From: CAMLHP01 sp035707845
Lineage (GTDB): Bacteria; Gemmatimonadota; Gemmatimonadetes; Gemmatimonadales; GWC2-71-9
DNA length: 9,249 nucleotides
Assembly (NCBI GenBank): GCA_035707845.1
Contig: DASSTP010000073.1
Span: 1 to 9,249, forward strand
Direction: 5' to 3'
Under the pieces are notes generated by a model. It made no database searches. It saw only the letters and a program-made list of their open reading frames with translations, and was not told the origin of the DNA. Below are positions 6,608 to 9,249 of this stretch, in pieces. A program made the translations under genes and the position numbers. Position 1 is the first letter of the stretch; the number at the start of each line of letters is the position of its first letter.

Positions 6608-7761
6608 GCGAGCCATGGCTCGGCGCGGTCAGCCGCCGCGACCCTTCGGTGCCACTGACCCTCGCGGCCATCGTTCGCGGATCGGGACCGCACGGCGCGC
6701 TGTCGCTTGCCGACCTGCTCATCGCCTATCGGGAGACGTTCCTGCTCTGCTACCGCGACGTGGCGCGCGGCGCGGAGCCCGAGCTCTCTAGCGATGAGAT
6801 CCGGGAGCACCTGACCGGCTCGCTGTTGCCGCGACTCGCCGGCGAAGGCTGGATCGACGATACCGTCGCCATCGGCTGGGATGCCATCCAGGCTGTCGGG
6901 GAATGGTGGCCGGACGCGGCGCGTGACCGGACCCAGTCGTTCGACGCCCTGGTGCGCATCGCGCGGGAAAGCCTCCATGCGCCCAAGCGGCCCGTGGCTC
7001 GGGGACCGGCCAGCGTGCTGGAGGGCAGCGAGCTCTGCAAGAGTTACCGGCATCGCCGCGTGGTCGACCAGGTCAACGTGCGGGTGAGCCAGGGAGAGAT
7101 CGTCGGGCTGCTCGGACCCAATGGGGCGGGCAAGACCACGACGTTCTATCTCATCACCGGCCTCGTGCGCCCGGAGGCGGGACAGGTGCTGCTGGATGGG
7201 CAGGACATCACCACCATGCCCATGTACCAGCGCGCCCGGCACGGCCTCGGCTACCTGGCGCAGGAGCCGTCCATCTTCCGCCGGATGACCGTGGAAGACA
7301 ACATCCGCGCCATCCTCGAGGTGCGCGGGCTCCAGTCGAGGGCGCGGGAGCAGGAGCTCGAACGGGTGCTGGACGAGCTCTCCATCCGGCACCTGCGCCG
7401 GGCCAAGGCATATTCACTCTCGGGCGGCGAACGGCGCCGGCTGGAGATCACCCGCGCCCTGGTGACCGAGCCCAAGTTCATGCTGTTGGACGAACCCTTT
7501 GCCGGCGTCGATCCCATCGCCGTGCACGACATTCAGACCATCGTCGCGGGCCTCAGGCATCGCGGCATCGGCGTCCTCATTACGGATCATAACGTGGAAC
7601 AGACGCTCGACATCGTGGATCGCGCCTACATCATGGTGGACGGAAAGGTCCAGGCCGCCGGCACCGTTCGGGACCTGGTCTTCAACGATCGCGTGGCCCA
7701 GCGCTATCTCGGCCCCACGCTCACGGCGCGCCTGCGCGCCCGCCTGGAGGCAGTAGCATGA
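6604..7761 (+). CDS. lptB: LPS export ABC transporter ATPase LptB with N-terminal extension
   Basis: The product has 385 residues. Residues 138-385 are a complete LptB, the cytoplasmic ATPase that powers LPS extraction by LptFG. Walker A is GPNGAGKTT (171-179), the Q-loop is Gln220 (LAQEPSIFRR), the signature is LSGGE (272-276), Walker B is FMLLDEP (292-298, catalytic Glu297), and the H-loop is His329 (ITDHNV). The FAGVDPIAVHDI stretch and the C-terminal YLG are typical of LptB. LptB normally starts about where Val138 lies, so residues 1-137 are an extra soluble, probably helical region I do not recognise. It includes LSLADLLIAYRETFLLCYRDV and a Trp-rich GEWWPDAARDR. GC-rich third positions show that the extension is coding. 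The ATG overlaps the lptA stop. A GTG at 7015 with GGGGA 9 nt upstream could start a 248-residue, normal-sized form. Confidence 0.93.
   Translation: MSEPWLGAVSRRDPSVPLTLAAIVRGSGPHGALSLADLLIAYRETFLLCYRDVARGAEPELSSDEIREHLTGSLLPRLAGEGWIDDTVAIGWDAIQAVGEWWPDAARDRTQSFDALVRIARESLHAPKRPVARGPASVLEGSELCKSYRHRRVVDQVNVRVSQGEIVGLLGPNGAGKTTTFYLITGLVRPEAGQVLLDGQDITTMPMYQRARHGLGYLAQEPSIFRRMTVEDNIRAILEVRGLQSRAREQELERVLDELSIRHLRRAKAYSLSGGERRRLEITRALVTEPKFMLLDEPFAGVDPIAVHDIQTIVAGLRHRGIGVLITDHNVEQTLDIVDRAYIMVDGKVQAAGTVRDLVFNDRVAQRYLGPTLTARLRARLEAVA
7746..7750 (+). promoter_or_regulatory. Ribosome binding site for rpoN
   Basis: GGAGG inside the last codons of lptB lies 7 nt before the rpoN ATG. It is the best Shine-Dalgarno sequence within the operon, so rpoN can probably be initiated efficiently in addition to coupling through the ATGA overlap. 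Confidence 0.6.
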
Positions 7762-9245
7762 GGACGGGGCTGCAGCAGACCGCGGGGCTGCGCCAGGAGC
7801 TGCGGGTCAATCCACGGCTCTACCAGGCCATGGACATGCTGTACATGCCCATGATGGACCTGCAGCAGCACCTCAAGCAGGAGCTGCTCTCGAACCCGTT
7901 CCTGGAGCTGCTGGAACCGGAAGAAGAGGAAAACAGCGAGGAGAAGCCCCCCGAGCAGGAGCGCGAGCAGCAGCAGAAGGAGGACGAGGTCGACTGGGAA
8001 GAGATCCTGCTCAATGGCTTCGAAGTGGGCGGGGCCAAGGAGCAGTTCGAATCCACCGAGTATCTCGAGCCGGTGACGGTCGAGACTCGCGACCTGAGCG
8101 ACCACCTGCGCGAGCAGCTCCAGATGCTCGAGCTCACCCCGCGCCAGCGGCTGCTGAGCGAGGAATTCCTGGGCAACATCAGCGAGGACGGCTATCTCGC
8201 GGCCTCGCTCGAGGAGATCCACGGCTCGGTCAACCACCTGGTCGAGAGCCACTTCGAGGAACACGCCCGCGAGCAGGACGACTTCGACGAGTCCGAGCCG
8301 ATCGAGGTCCCGGAGTCGGCGCTCTACAGCATGGCCGAGGTCGAGGAGATGCTGGCCATCGTACAGCGGCTCGACCCGCCCGGGGTGGGCGCGCGGGACT
8401 TGCAGGAATGTCTCGTGCTGCAGATGAAGGAACAGGGCGACACCGAGTCGCTCACCTACCGGCTGGTGGCGGAGGCCTTCCCGGACCTGATTGCCCATCG
8501 CTGGAATGACCTGGCCAAGCGCTTCGGCGTGGAGCCGCAGGCGGTGCAGGCGGCCGCCGACGGGCTCGCCCGGTACGATCCCAAGCCGGGACTCAAGTAC
8601 TCCGACCGCGGCGAGAGCTACATCATTCCCGACCTGGTGGTGGAGAAGATCGACGGGCAGTATCGCGTCTTCCTGAACGACTCGGGCGTGCCCCGGCTCC
8701 GCCTCAGCCGCTCCTACCAGGAGATCGCCCGCGACAAGCGCAAGATGACGCCGGAAAACCGCGAGTTCATCGCCTCCAAGATGAACAGCGCCAACTGGAT
8801 GATCCAGGCCATCGAGCAGCGCCGCCAGACCATGCTCAAGGTCATGAACTTCATCGTGGACCGGCAGCGTGATTTCTTCGAGAAGGGCATCGAGCACCTC
8901 AAGCCGCTCACCCTGCGCGAAGTGGCTGAAGTGATCAACATGCACGAGAGCACGGTCAGCCGCGTCACCAACGAGAAGTTCGTCCAGACGCCGCGCGGCG
9001 TGCTGCCGCTCAAGTTCTTCTTCTCGAGCGCCCTGGCCACCGCCTCGGGCGAGGACGCCAGCGCCCGTTCCATCCGCGCCAAGCTGCAGAAGATGGTGGG
9101 CGAGGAAAACCAGGCCAAGCCGCTCACCGACCAGCAGATCGTGCACCTGTTCCAGGAGCAGGGCATCCAGATTGCCCGGCGCACCGTGGCCAAGTACCGG
9201 GACCAGCTTGGCATCCTGCCCGCCCGCATGCGGAAACGCGTATGA
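7758..9245 (+). CDS. rpoN: RNA polymerase sigma-54 factor
   Basis: The product has 495 residues; E. coli RpoN has 477. It directs RNA polymerase to -24/-12 promoters and needs AAA+ enhancer-binding activators. Region I (about 1-50) is the Gln/Leu/Met-rich activator-interacting segment ending LSNPFLELLE. Region II (about 53-82) is a strongly acidic Glu/Gln linker. The core-binding domain (about 110-300) includes EDGYL and RLDPPGVGARDLQECL. The DNA-binding domain has the helix-turn-helix LTLREVAEVINMHESTVSR (384-402), then TPRGVLPLKFFFSS. The RpoN box ARRTVAKYR (473-481), which reads the -24 element, is perfect. An acidic insertion of about 30-40 residues lies between SLEEI and the YSMAEVEEML helix. 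Its position after lptB is the common Gram-negative arrangement. Expression probably comes from the pyrG promoter; I see no separate promoter. Confidence 0.97.
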   Translation: MRTGLQQTAGLRQELRVNPRLYQAMDMLYMPMMDLQQHLKQELLSNPFLELLEPEEEENSEEKPPEQEREQQQKEDEVDWEEILLNGFEVGGAKEQFESTEYLEPVTVETRDLSDHLREQLQMLELTPRQRLLSEEFLGNISEDGYLAASLEEIHGSVNHLVESHFEEHAREQDDFDESEPIEVPESALYSMAEVEEMLAIVQRLDPPGVGARDLQECLVLQMKEQGDTESLTYRLVAEAFPDLIAHRWNDLAKRFGVEPQAVQAAADGLARYDPKPGLKYSDRGESYIIPDLVVEKIDGQYRVFLNDSGVPRLRLSRSYQEIARDKRKMTPENREFIASKMNSANWMIQAIEQRRQTMLKVMNFIVDRQRDFFEKGIEHLKPLTLREVAEVINMHESTVSRVTNEKFVQTPRGVLPLKFFFSSALATASGEDASARSIRAKLQKMVGEENQAKPLTDQQIVHLFQEQGIQIARRTVAKYRDQLGILPARMRKRV

Positions 9246-9249
9246 GCAA
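9242..9249 (+). CDS. Possible start of a further operon gene, cut off by the window edge
   Basis: An ATG at 9242 overlaps the rpoN TGA (ATGA), as at the other junctions of this operon, and only ATGAGCAA is visible. In many Gram-negative bacteria a ribosome hibernation factor (hpf) follows rpoN, which would fit, but eight bases cannot identify a gene. Confidence 0.3.

Noticed and set aside
7704..9146. A 480-codon open frame on the minus strand opposite rpoN.
   Set aside because: The opposite strand encodes a full sigma-54 with a perfect RpoN box. The minus product is a low-complexity Leu/Val/His-rich shadow.

Overview
The window is about 9.2 kb of GC-rich DNA, with every supportable gene on the + strand and almost no non-coding space. 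Lipoprotein signals, a set of LPS-export genes (lptC, an lptA/OstA-like gene, lptB) and rpoN point to a Gram-negative, LPS-producing bacterium. The GC-rich codon use, the DPP-IV-type S9 and lipoprotein M28 peptidases, and a TTGACA/TAGCTT-like promoter would fit Gemmatimonadota. That placement is an inference; Myxococcota, Acidobacteriota or another high-GC phylum cannot be excluded from the sequence alone.

Region 1 (1-2929) is a peptidase group. It holds the last 92 residues of a prolyl-oligopeptidase-family (S9) serine peptidase, a complete lipoprotein M28 zinc peptidase with all metal ligands, and a DUF2231-type four-helix membrane protein with a C-terminal TPR-like domain. The third gene starts inside the stop codon of the M28 gene. 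Together they look like an envelope peptide-degradation unit, although the role of the membrane/TPR protein is unknown.

Region 2 (2930-3132, 203 bp) is the only sizeable intergenic stretch. It holds a probable small intrinsic terminator that runs directly into a sigma70-like promoter. It also holds a possible 38-codon leader ORF that begins about where transcription should start and ends inside the pyrG start codon.

Region 3 (3133-9249) is a tightly overlapped operon: pyrG (CTP synthase), lptC (lipoprotein), an enlarged OstA/LptA-like protein, lptB with an unexplained N-terminal extension of about 137 residues, rpoN (sigma-54), and probably a further gene whose ATG overlaps the rpoN stop at the window edge. 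The order lptC-lptA-lptB-rpoN is the classic Gram-negative LPS transport block. CTP from PyrG is used for CMP-Kdo and CDP-diacylglycerol, so its linkage to LPS export makes metabolic sense. The Kdo genes (kdsA, kdsD, kdsC) that often lie near these genes elsewhere are absent here.

I see no mobile element, CRISPR array, tRNA or rRNA. Most of the window is core housekeeping DNA. The most unusual points are the LptB extension with a possible internal start, the possible pyrG leader ORF, the oversized LptA-like protein, and an acidic insertion in sigma-54.
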